Below, piece by piece: positions 1-5,424 of a stretch of DNA of 5,424 bases. Made by a program: the position numbers and the translations under genes. The notes under the pieces were generated by a model. It ran no database searches and was not told the origin of the DNA. It worked only from the letters and a program-made list of their open reading frames with translations. Location: contig CAMCXV010000061.1 of NCBI GenBank assembly GCA_945883665.1, positions 1 through 5,424 of the forward strand, written 5' to 3'. The stretch is from Rickettsia typhi. GTDB lineage: Bacteria; Pseudomonadota; Alphaproteobacteria; Rickettsiales; Rickettsiaceae. How positions within the stretch are numbered: the stretch's first letter is position 1; each line of letters starts with the position of its first letter.

Positions 1-83
1 CGATTTCGACCATGACGCTCATGTTTCATCATTTTTATAAAATCATAATCATGAAAACCTTGTGGTAATATTAACTTAGCTAT
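1..83 (-). CDS. IS630-like transposase, N-terminal fragment (cut by window edge)
   Basis: The 27 complete codons read IAKLILPQGFHDYDFIKMMK and then HERHGRN, and the frame is still open at the window edge. The pattern 'AKLxLPxGF ... hydrophobic ... RHGRNR' resembles the start of IS630-family transposases, where a short lead precedes a helix-turn-helix DNA-binding domain and, much further on, a DDE catalytic domain. Only the lead is visible, so the family call is tentative. The frame opens after a stop at about 98-96 and has no ATG, GTG or TTG before codon 18. The natural start by analogy ('MAKL...') is an ATA codon at 83-81, either a decayed ATG or a very rare start. Otherwise translation would have to begin at the paired ATGs at 32-27. 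It lies in the same orientation as the phaC remnant it appears to interrupt. Confidence 0.45.
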   Translation of the reverse strand, partial: MAKLILPQGFHDYDFIKMMKHERHGRN

Positions 84-148
84 TTGACTACCTTTTGTGC
101 TTTAAAAATCCATTCTAAACCACTGTGTTAATTATTGCAATTGGTATA
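1..148 (-). mobile_element. End of an insertion sequence, IS630-like (partial)
   Basis: The minus strand leaves the phaC reading frame near 148 and, after ~60 bp of noncoding sequence, enters a transposase-like frame (83 to 1) that continues past the window edge. I infer that the element's left end lies at about 145-148, where the minus strand reads CTTATACCAATTGC. IS630/Tc1-type elements insert at TA dinucleotides, and TA occurs twice exactly here. The homologous phaC reading also becomes unconvincing from this point. The other end is outside the window, so neither terminal inverted repeats nor a target duplication can be checked. The boundary is an inference and could be off by some tens of bases. 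Confidence 0.45.
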
Positions 149-640
149 AGAACTAGAAAAATGTGAATAGTCCCATGGGGTAGTAAGCAAAGTTAAAGAT
201 TGTGTATGTTTATAAATAAACATAGTAAATATTGCTATATTTCCTCCTATACAATGACCAACAAGGTTTACAAATCCTGAGTTAGTATCTTCAATAAATT
301 GCAAAACATTTGCAACATCATTCGCATAATCTGATAATTTTAGAGCATTTTTAGTTTCTCTCCATTCGATCAAATATACATTACCTAGTAATTTCATGTA
401 TTCAATATAGTTTTGATCTTGATTAAAAAACAATATTTTGGGAGAATTAAACAAAGATGGTACTATAACAAAATTTTGATTAGATAAGCTTTTTGATTTA
501 AACAACCACAAATTAGAAATATCGGAATCATATCCACATTTGAAAGCATTATTTTTGTAATTATTTTCTATATCAATATTTACATATTTATTGTAATCTT
601 CTTGATATATTTTATGTAGATCATTACAAAAAGAAAACAT
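128..640 (-). pseudogene. Polyhydroxyalkanoate synthase, truncated 3' end (phaC-like remnant)
   Basis: PHA synthases polymerise hydroxyacyl-CoA into polyester storage granules through a Cys-Asp-His triad on an alpha/beta hydrolase fold. The 170-residue product carries the family's N-terminal half of that fold. It has the VPSLFNSPKILFF strand-turn (about 60-72), an EWRE segment (92-95) where the family usually has DWG, the lipase-like box GHCIGG (128-133) with the nucleophile Cys130, and LTTPWDYS (152-159). Class III and class I synthases are roughly 350 and 590 residues long, and the catalytic Asp and His lie further downstream. Both are absent here because the frame stops just after residue 165, where an insertion sequence seems to begin; the last residues (TNCNN) are probably read from the element. 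The box has His where the family usually has Tyr (GYCxGG). The start is the first ATG after an upstream in-frame stop, and no clear ribosome binding site precedes it. It is almost certainly non-functional as a synthase. Confidence 0.7.
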
Positions 641-663
641 CGGGATTTCTGTATTTTAGTTAC

Positions 664-692
664 TTGACAATTTATTAGAAAATAGTTATAAT
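664..692 (+). promoter_or_regulatory. Consensus sigma-70 promoter for the tlc leader / small RNA
   Basis: TTGACA at 664-669 and TATAAT at 687-692 are separated by exactly 17 bp, so both hexamers and the spacer match the bacterial housekeeping consensus at every position. The predicted transcription start is near 699-700. That is also the first base of the long hairpin described in the next entry, an independent agreement. In such an AT-rich genome a lone TATAAT means little, but the intact TTGACA at the ideal distance makes chance unlikely. It points toward tlc. Confidence 0.85.
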
Positions 693-698
693 TCATGA

Positions 699-820
699 AA
701 TTTTTATCGTTGACCTAGCGGCTTTTTCAGAACGTTTTAAAAAAATATATACTAAAGCAAAATCGCAGGACCTACGACTAAAAATAACTTAAACTCAAAA
801 AGATTTTAAGTTTTTTTTTT
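699..820 (+). ncRNA. Structured ~120-nt RNA: tlc leader or independent small RNA
   Basis: From the predicted start at 699-700 the sequence pairs with itself along an interrupted rod: 700-706 with 779-785 (7 pairs), 707-710 with 774-777 (4), 714-716 with 767-769 (3), 718-720 with 764-766 (3), and 721-725 with 754-758 (5). This gives 22 pairs. The interruptions are a bulged C778, an internal loop (711-713 opposite 770-773), a bulged A717, a bulge at 759-763, and an A/T-rich apical loop at 726-753. A terminator-like stem and ten T's start at the very next base. The GC-rich blocks inside the rod stand out from the surrounding AT-rich DNA. No convincing open reading frame is present. The layout fits either a free-standing small RNA or a 5' leader that attenuates tlc. 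I do not see the conserved loop of the signal-recognition-particle RNA. A 6S-like RNA, which is also a rod with a bulge, cannot be excluded. Pairings were found by eye, without an energy calculation. Confidence 0.6.
786..820 (+). terminator. Putative intrinsic terminator between the RNA element and tlc
   Basis: AACTTAAA at 786-793 pairs perfectly with TTTAAGTT at 805-812 across an 11-nt loop, and the strand runs on into an unbroken stretch of ten T's (811-820). The stem is AT-rich, with only one G-C pair, so termination may be partial; that would suit an attenuator. It lies 20 bp before the tlc start codon. No promoter fits between it and the gene, so tlc transcripts from the promoter at 664-692 must read through it. 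Confidence 0.6.
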
Positions 821-840
821 GTCATAGGTGTTAATAAACA

Positions 841-2337
841 ATGTCTCAATCAGAAACTCATCACTTCAAAAGCAAATTTAGAACTATTTTCTGGCCTATA
901 AAACGGTCTGAGCTTCCTAAATTTATACCAATGTCAGCTCTCATGTTTTGCGTTTTGTTTAATCAAAATATTTTGAGGATATTAAAAGATAGTATATTAA
1001 TTTCAGAAATCAGTGCAGAAGTAACAAGTTTTACAAAAGTATATTGCGTAACTCCTGCGGCAACTATTTTTGTAATCATATATGCAAAACTCATCAATCA
1101 CATGACTTTTGATAGGATATTCTATCACTTAGTTGCTTTTTTTACTGCATTTTACATTATTTTTGCATTTGTGCTTTATCCAAATATTGATTATTTTCAT
1201 ATGGATAGAGAAAAATTAGATTATCTAATGTTAGCTAACCCACATTTTAAATGGTATATAGCTATTCTTGGAAATTGGAGTTACATAACATTTTATACAT
1301 TATCCGAATTATGGCCTAATATTTTTTATATTCTGCTATTTTGGCAATTAGCTAACGAAATCACTTCCACTAGCGAAGCAAAAAGATTTTATACTTTATT
1401 TTCTCTTTTTGGTAATTCAGCAGTTGTAGTAGTTGGTTTGCTTATGCTTAATTTATCTTCAGAAGATAGTATAACTAGAAAATTATTTACCCTATCAGAG
1501 AGCAAAATACTATTAACGCAAGTTTCAACAAGCTTTGTTGCTATTTCAGCTATATTTTCATGTTTACTTGTAAGATATATCACAAAAAAAGTGATGACAA
1601 ATCCAGCGTTATATTTAAGACCACCAGAAGAATTATCCAAGCATAAAATGCCTTTAATTGATAGTTTTAAATATATTGCTCGTTCCAAATATCTTTGGTT
1701 GATGTTGGTTTGTTCAGCATCTTTTGGATTATCAATGAATCTAGTAGAAGCTGTTTGGAAAGCAAAAATCAAAGAACTTTATCCAAGTGTAACTGAATAT
1801 GCAGCTTTTAGCAGTATTTATATTCTATGGACAGGTGTTGTTATTATGATTTTAACTATAGTTGGAAATAATATAATGCGTACCAAAAGCTGGTTTACTG
1901 CAGCAATTATTTCACCAATAATTATTTTAATCACTGGTAGCATCTTTTTTACACTTGTGGTTTTTGACAAAGCTATTCTTACTTTTTATGAGGGAATAGT
2001 TTTGACTACTCCTTTAGCCTTAGCAGTTTCAGTGGGCGCTATTCAAAATATTTTATCTAAAGGATCGAAATATTCTATTTGGGATACTTCAAGAGAAATG
2101 CTATATATTCCTCTTAATAAAGAACTAAGAACTAAGGGCAAAGCAGCTGTAGATGTAATTAGCCCTAAAATTGGTAAATCTGCTAGCGGTCTTATTCAAT
2201 CTATAATCTTCACTATACTACCAATGGCAACATATAATAGTATTTCTTCTAGCTTGATGGTAATATTTATATTTGTTTGTTTTTTATGGATATATTCAAT
2301 AAGAAAAATATATTTTGAATACCAAAAATTACTATAA
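841..2337 (+). CDS. tlc: ATP/ADP (nucleotide) translocase, Tlc/NTT family
   Basis: This is an inner-membrane exchanger of the plastid/parasite nucleotide transporter family. It lets intracellular bacteria import host nucleotides, classically ATP in exchange for ADP; some paralogues carry other nucleotides. The 498-residue length is typical of Rickettsia Tlc proteins, and about twelve hydrophobic segments span the sequence. Family signatures include FWPIKRSE near 17-24, RILKDS (46-51) in the first membrane segment, LYPNID (112-117), FWQLANEITSTSEAKRFYTL (167-186), LVEAVWKAKIKELYP (301-315), and the strongly conserved C-terminal stretch from IQNILSKGSKYS (401-412) through YIPLNKELRTKGKAA (422-436) to GKSASGLIQS (445-454). 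The N-terminus aligns with rickettsial homologues as I recall them, which supports this ATG. A modest ribosome binding site, AGGTG at 826-830, lies 10 bp upstream. The gene follows a putative leader RNA and terminator, so its expression may be attenuated. Rickettsiae carry several paralogues, so the exact substrate and the copy number (tlc1 to tlc5) cannot be assigned from sequence alone. Confidence 0.95.
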   Translation: MSQSETHHFKSKFRTIFWPIKRSELPKFIPMSALMFCVLFNQNILRILKDSILISEISAEVTSFTKVYCVTPAATIFVIIYAKLINHMTFDRIFYHLVAFFTAFYIIFAFVLYPNIDYFHMDREKLDYLMLANPHFKWYIAILGNWSYITFYTLSELWPNIFYILLFWQLANEITSTSEAKRFYTLFSLFGNSAVVVVGLLMLNLSSEDSITRKLFTLSESKILLTQVSTSFVAISAIFSCLLVRYITKKVMTNPALYLRPPEELSKHKMPLIDSFKYIARSKYLWLMLVCSASFGLSMNLVEAVWKAKIKELYPSVTEYAAFSSIYILWTGVVIMILTIVGNNIMRTKSWFTAAIISPIIILITGSIFFTLVVFDKAILTFYEGIVLTTPLALAVSVGAIQNILSKGSKYSIWDTSREMLYIPLNKELRTKGKAAVDVISPKIGKSASGLIQSIIFTILPMATYNSISSSLMVIFIFVCFLWIYSIRKIYFEYQKLL

Positions 2338-2409
2338 TCCAATTCTTAAAATTTAATATATTATAGCAAGTTTTAATGCTTAAATGATAATAGATAATTA
2401 GATGTTTTT

Positions 2410-3663
2410 TTAGGTCATAAAAGAAGATTTATCATATTTTTTTGAAAAATTAAAAATTACAAAAAAAGAAATCAAGGCAAAAAATGCAATATATATTATT
2501 GGAAATAGCATTATTTTATATTCTTTCATAACATATAAAGATAAGTATCCAGCTGTTCCAGACATTAGCATTGATCCTATAGTATGACCAAGACTAACTC
2601 CTCTATAACGTTCGTTAACGGAAAAGGCTTTAATCATTATTCCATGAGCTAGACCGTTAAAAGGTGCCACTGCTGCAGCCAAGATAATAGTTGCAATCAG
2701 AACTAGATTTACTATTTGATAATTAATGGCTATAGCTATTAATGCACTAGCAATCAATGTAAGTAATAAACTCAATTTGATAACTATCATTTTTCCTAAT
2801 TTATCAGCAAATAATCCAGCTATCGGCATAGAAATTCCAAAAACAAAAACTATAAGCACAGAAAAACTAGTCATAATATTGTTGGTCGCAGGAACAACTA
2901 TTGGTAAATATTGTTTCATAAAAATTATCGATAATTGATAAGTAACACCAAAACCTCCAGCAAGAAAAATTGCCATAAACAAATTCATAATATTATCTTT
3001 AACAAAACTATATATACCTGAAATTTCAGTTTTTTGGTTTATTGATTCAATAAACTCAGGTGATTCTGTTAAAAATTTTCTATAATAAATGGTGAGAAAT
3101 GCTAAAGGAAGCGATAACATAAATGGTATACGCCAAGACCAATCAGGGAATATGGATGAATTAAACAAATTAACAGATGCAATACCTAATAACAAACCAA
3201 GCACTCCTACTGATCTAGTAATTGCTGAAGCAGTATAGCGATATTTTTTATCTAGATGTTCTATAACATAAATAGCAGCACCATCGTACTCGCCGCCCAT
3301 AAAAAACCCTTGAATGAATCTACAAATTACAAGAGCATATGTGCTAACAACACCAATAGTATGAAAATCAGGTAAAATACCTATGATAAAAGTAGGAATG
3401 GCAATTCCAATTATAGTAATTCTTAATGCAACAGATCTGCCGTAATGATCTCCTATAAAACTAAATATTAGAGATCCTAGTGGTTTTGATATATAAGAAA
3501 TTGCATAAATTCCAAATATATACATAAGACCTTGTATTTTTTCCAAATCTGGAAAAAACTTGAGAGCTAATATACCAGCTGCAAAACCATATAAACTATA
3601 ATCGTAATACTCCACTACAGTACCAAGTAGAGCTCCTGTGACTATTTTTTTTTTGCTTGTCAA
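2410..3663 (-). CDS. proP: Proline/betaine-type MFS transporter (metabolite:H+ symporter), ProP-like
   Basis: This is a major facilitator superfamily permease of the metabolite:H+ symporter group, which brings in small solutes such as proline, betaine or dicarboxylates with protons. Diagnostic stretches are GTVVEYYDYSLYGF (14-27), the loop 2-3 motif GDHYGR (71-76), RFIQGFFMGGEYDGAA (115-130), DWSWRIPFML (174-183), ESPEF (200-204), and the second-half loop ADKLGK (286-291). About twelve membrane segments are evident. At 417 residues it is shorter than enterobacterial ProP (about 500) and lacks its C-terminal coiled-coil extension, so osmotic sensing through that domain is not expected. Rickettsiales often carry many proP-like copies with unproven substrates. 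The start is TTG at 3663-3661, overlapping the gmk stop codon (TTGA) and preceded by an excellent ribosome binding site; no in-frame ATG occurs before residue 47. It is the last gene of the hydrolase-gmk-proP operon and converges on tlc. Confidence 0.88.
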   Translation of the reverse strand: MTSKKKIVTGALLGTVVEYYDYSLYGFAAGILALKFFPDLEKIQGLMYIFGIYAISYISKPLGSLIFSFIGDHYGRSVALRITIIGIAIPTFIIGILPDFHTIGVVSTYALVICRFIQGFFMGGEYDGAAIYVIEHLDKKYRYTASAITRSVGVLGLLLGIASVNLFNSSIFPDWSWRIPFMLSLPLAFLTIYYRKFLTESPEFIESINQKTEISGIYSFVKDNIMNLFMAIFLAGGFGVTYQLSIIFMKQYLPIVVPATNNIMTSFSVLIVFVFGISMPIAGLFADKLGKMIVIKLSLLLTLIASALIAIAINYQIVNLVLIATIILAAAVAPFNGLAHGIMIKAFSVNERYRGVSLGHTIGSMLMSGTAGYLSLYVMKEYKIMLFPIIYIAFFALISFFVIFNFSKKYDKSSFMT

Positions 3664-4259
3664 ATGCCCCTCCTTTTGGTTATTTCTTTTGTTATTAAAT
3701 TATATATTTGATTTACAGTTTTCAAGAAATCATCATTTATTACAACGTAATCGTAATTCTTTGCTTCTGCAATTTCTATAGCGGCTAAATTCATTCTACG
3801 ATCTATTTCTTTTTGATCATCTTGATTTCTTGATACTAGCCTATTGCGTAACTCTTGAAGGGAAGGGGGGAGTATGAATATGCTAATTACTGAATTAGAT
3901 AAAATATTTTTTAATTTATAAGCACCTTGAGAATCTATATCAAATAGTATATTATTAGCTTGATTAAATTGCAATTCTATAAATTCTCTTGGAATACCAT
4001 ATAAATTATCATAAATTTCTGAATATTCTAATAACTCTCCGTTATTCACCATTTTCATAAATTCATCTCTTGATTTGAAAAAATAGTTTATTCCTTCAAT
4101 GTCATTAGGTCTTGGTTTTCTTGTAGTTGCCGAAATAGACATTATTAACTTGGAATTCATTGAAATTAGAGCCTTTGCTAAGCTTGATTTTCCACCCCCT
4201 GATGGTGATGATAGTATAATTGCGAAGCCTTTTTTAGAAGGTTTTTTTGACATATTCAT
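3660..4259 (-). CDS. gmk: Guanylate kinase
   Basis: This cytoplasmic enzyme phosphorylates GMP with ATP to give GDP, an essential step toward GTP and dGTP. The 199-residue product has the normal family length and order. The ATP-binding P-loop is SSPSGGGKSS (17-26). The GMP-binding region includes SATTRKPRP (43-51), with Arg47 and Arg50, then GINYFF (56-61), GELLEYSEIYDNLYG (74-88), and LFDIDSQGA (105-113) with Asp107 and Asp109. After IFILPPS (127-133) comes the lid region around RNQDDQKEIDRRM (144-156), and the typical closing motif is YDYVVINDD (169-177). Nothing essential looks missing. Two ATGs (codons 1 and 3) are possible starts and no good ribosome binding site precedes either. The hydrolase gene ends only 6 bp upstream, and the stop overlaps the TTG start of the proP-like gene, so it is the middle gene of an operon. 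Rickettsiales that import host nucleotides still need this kinase to interconvert the guanine nucleotide pools. Confidence 0.96.
   Translation of the reverse strand: MNMSKKPSKKGFAIILSSPSGGGKSSLAKALISMNSKLIMSISATTRKPRPNDIEGINYFFKSRDEFMKMVNNGELLEYSEIYDNLYGIPREFIELQFNQANNILFDIDSQGAYKLKNILSNSVISIFILPPSLQELRNRLVSRNQDDQKEIDRRMNLAAIEIAEAKNYDYVVINDDFLKTVNQIYNLITKEITKRRGI
3669..3677 (-). promoter_or_regulatory. Strong ribosome binding site inside the end of gmk, fixing the TTG start of proP
   Basis: The minus strand reads AAAAGGAGG at 3677-3669, then five bases, then the TTG at 3663-3661. It is the strongest Shine-Dalgarno sequence I see before any gene in the window. It lies within the codons for the last residues of guanylate kinase (KRRGI). 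Its presence argues that TTG is a true start and that proP translation is coupled to gmk. Confidence 0.85.
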
Positions 4260-4265
4260 TTGTAA

Positions 4266-5051
4266 TTATACATTATGTACTTTAATTAATTCGTCTATTG
4301 AACTAAACAAAATATCTAAATCTTCTTTTCTTGAAAGTTTATGATTTGCATCTTTTATTAACTTAATGACTACCTTTTTTGATTTTAATCTAGCAGCTAC
4401 TTTTAATGAAATATTATAAGGAACATCAATATCTTCCATTCCGTGAATGAGATGTATGGGAGCGAAAATATCTATTTTTTCTTCTAACACATCGTTAATC
4501 ATCAAATATTTTCTCCCATCTTCTATTAATTTATAACTTATAGGGTAAAGATGATTGCATTCAGGATTATTACCCCTAATTTCATAGATAGGTTGGTTTT
4601 TTATTATTTCTTTTTCTTGAAGGGTAAGTTTATTCCATATTAATGTTTCAGTAAAATCTACAGCTGCTGCAAGAGTAATAATACCAATTATTCTCTCTTG
4701 ATGTAATTTTGTCGCAATTAAAGCAAGCCAAGCTCCCATGCTTGATCCTATAAGTAAAATTGGAGCATCTTCTATTTCTTTTATAATTAAATTTATTCCT
4801 AATAGCCAATCACTTATAGTCTGATCAGTGAATTTACCTGAAGATAAACCGTGACCAAAATTATCAAATTTAATGAAGTTATAGCCCCTTTCTATACAAA
4901 GTTTTTCAGTGGCTATAGCTTTTTGACCATTCATGTCGGACATTAAACCATGAAGAAATACAACATAGGGGGCTTTATTTTTTGTATTAACTTGTTTATG
5001 ATATATTAGAAATCTTTCTTTTGTATTAGTATAAATTTTCTTCACGGTCAT
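4266..5051 (-). CDS. Alpha/beta hydrolase, ABHD10-like (putative acyl-protein thioesterase/esterase)
   Basis: This 261-residue serine hydrolase has the complete fold and triad. The oxyanion strand is VVFLHGLMSDMNGQKA (30-45), followed by FDNFGHGLSSG (62-72), the nucleophile elbow GSSMG (102-106, Ser104), the acid loop HGMEDIDVPY (203-212, probably Asp207), and the His loop DANHKLS (234-240, His237). The 'SDMxGxKA' stretch after the oxyanion strand and the 'HGMxD' acid loop match mitochondrial ABHD10, which acts as a protein S-depalmitoylase and as an acyl-glucuronide esterase; this comparison is from memory. The substrate in this bacterium is unknown. There is no signal peptide, so it is probably cytoplasmic. 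It begins the operon with gmk and proP. The start codon ATG at 5051-5049 lies only 27 bp from a divergent glycosyltransferase gene, and neither gene has a clear ribosome binding site. Confidence 0.85.
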   Translation of the reverse strand: MTVKKIYTNTKERFLIYHKQVNTKNKAPYVVFLHGLMSDMNGQKAIATEKLCIERGYNFIKFDNFGHGLSSGKFTDQTISDWLLGINLIIKEIEDAPILLIGSSMGAWLALIATKLHQERIIGIITLAAAVDFTETLIWNKLTLQEKEIIKNQPIYEIRGNNPECNHLYPISYKLIEDGRKYLMINDVLEEKIDIFAPIHLIHGMEDIDVPYNISLKVAARLKSKKVVIKLIKDANHKLSRKEDLDILFSSIDELIKVHNV

Positions 5052-5078
5052 TTGATTTTACTTAATAATAAATATTCT

Positions 5079-5424
5079 ATGAATAATAAAAAATACCATA
5101 AAAAAACAATCCTGCAAGTTGTTCCTGCTCTTGTTTCAGGGGGGGTTGAAAGAGGTGCTCTTGAAATTGCTAAGAAATTAGTTGAAGCAGGTTTTTGTTC
5201 TATAGTTATATCTGGTGGAGGCTCTCTTGTTAAAGGTTTAGAAGAATCTGGTTCAAAGCATATTAAATTGAATGTAGCTAGCAAAAACCCTATAACCATA
5301 TGGTTAAATTCAAAAAAAATTAGTAAAATTATCCGAGAAGAAAAAGTAGATATTATCCATGCAAGGTCAAGAGCTCCAGCATGGAGTTGTTTTATAGCAG
5401 CAAAAACAACTGGTATAAAATTAA
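5079..5424 (+). CDS. Glycosyltransferase family 4, N-terminal part (cut by window edge)
   Basis: The 115 complete codons form the N-terminal Rossmann-like domain of a GT-B glycosyltransferase (GT4 type), which transfers a sugar from a nucleotide-sugar to an envelope glycan or lipid acceptor. After a short basic lead (MNNKKYHKKT) come LQVVPALVSGGVERGALEIA (12-31), whose GGVERG is the usual acceptor-side glycine loop, then SIVISGGG (41-48), and DIIHARSRAPAW (91-102), a segment I recognise from rickettsial family members. The nucleotide-sugar-binding C-terminal domain, with its EX7E motif, would lie beyond the window. I chose ATG at 5079. A TTG at 5052 in the same frame would add nine residues, but it has no ribosome binding site and the added residues do not look family-like. 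The gene is divergent from the hydrolase operon. Lipopolysaccharide or O-antigen synthesis is the likeliest pathway but is not shown here. Confidence 0.88.
   Translation, partial: MNNKKYHKKTILQVVPALVSGGVERGALEIAKKLVEAGFCSIVISGGGSLVKGLEESGSKHIKLNVASKNPITIWLNSKKISKIIREEKVDIIHARSRAPAWSCFIAAKTTGIKL

Noticed and set aside
695..718. Seven-codon open frame (MKFLSLT) that could be a leader peptide
   Set aside because: Its ATG at 695-697 lies before the predicted transcription start at 699-700 and has no ribosome binding site, so it would not be in the transcript.
725..753. Second promoter, TTTCAG 17 bp TATACT
   Set aside because: The -35 match is poor and TATACT-like hexamers are expected by chance in DNA this AT-rich. 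It would still lie upstream of the terminator and so would not bypass it.
699..820. Identity as 4.5S (SRP) RNA, tmRNA or tRNA
   Set aside because: The conserved GGAA-type loop and neighbouring motif of SRP RNA are absent on both strands, and I see neither a cloverleaf nor a tRNA-like acceptor end.
1389..1772. Open frame of 127 codons on the minus strand inside tlc
   Set aside because: It lies wholly within a well-recognised gene on the other strand and shows no family character. It is a shadow frame.
2338..2409. Shared terminator between the convergent tlc and proP-like genes (AGCA/TGCT at 2365-2368 and 2377-2380)
   Set aside because: The stem is only four pairs and no proper T-tract follows on either strand. 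I see no supportable terminator in this 72-bp gap, so read-through into the opposite gene is possible.
2726..2938. Plus-strand 70-codon frame inside the proP-like gene
   Set aside because: It is antisense to conserved transporter codons, with no recognisable content or ribosome binding site.
4099..4344. Plus-strand 81-codon frame across the start of gmk and the end of the hydrolase gene
   Set aside because: It is antisense to the P-loop region of gmk and spans two real genes. It is a shadow frame.
5048..5299. Minus-strand 83-codon frame at the right edge
   Set aside because: It is antisense to the conserved N-terminal domain of the glycosyltransferase. The plus-strand reading is clearly the coding one.

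Overview
This is an AT-rich window that most likely comes from an obligate intracellular alphaproteobacterium of the order Rickettsiales, probably a relative of Rickettsia or Orientia. The main evidence is a plastid/parasite-type nucleotide translocase (Tlc), a hallmark of energy parasites. It is supported by a ProP-like metabolite:H+ symporter, a Rickettsia-like family 4 glycosyltransferase, a decayed polyhydroxyalkanoate synthase and part of an insertion sequence. Every identification rests on reading the translated sequence; no database search was run.

Left end (1-640, minus strand): the N-terminal part of a transposase that looks like the IS630 family runs off the window edge. Its insertion appears to have cut a polyhydroxyalkanoate synthase gene (phaC-like). 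The first ~165 codons of phaC survive, including the catalytic Cys box, but the Asp and His of the triad are lost.

Middle (641-2337, plus strand): the 200 bp between the phaC fragment and tlc hold the most interesting signal. A consensus sigma-70 promoter (TTGACA, 17 bp, TATAAT) is followed, from its predicted start point, by an 86-nt segment that folds on paper into one long interrupted hairpin (22 pairs). Directly after that come a small stem and ten T's, which look like an intrinsic terminator. The terminator ends 20 bp before the tlc start codon. The element is either a ~120-nt small RNA or a transcription-attenuating leader that controls nucleotide import. I cannot assign it to a known RNA family.

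Right part (2410-5051, minus strand): a compact operon is read in the order ABHD10-like alpha/beta hydrolase, gmk (guanylate kinase), proP-like transporter. The first two are 6 bp apart. The last two overlap, with a TTG start and a strong ribosome binding site placed inside the end of gmk. tlc and this operon converge at 2338-2409. At the right edge a glycosyltransferase gene starts divergently, only 27 bp from the hydrolase, and is cut by the window end.

Functionally, tlc and proP import host nucleotides and osmolytes or other metabolites, gmk supplies GDP, and the glycosyltransferase probably acts in envelope glycan synthesis. The hydrolase belongs to a group whose mitochondrial member removes acyl groups from proteins.
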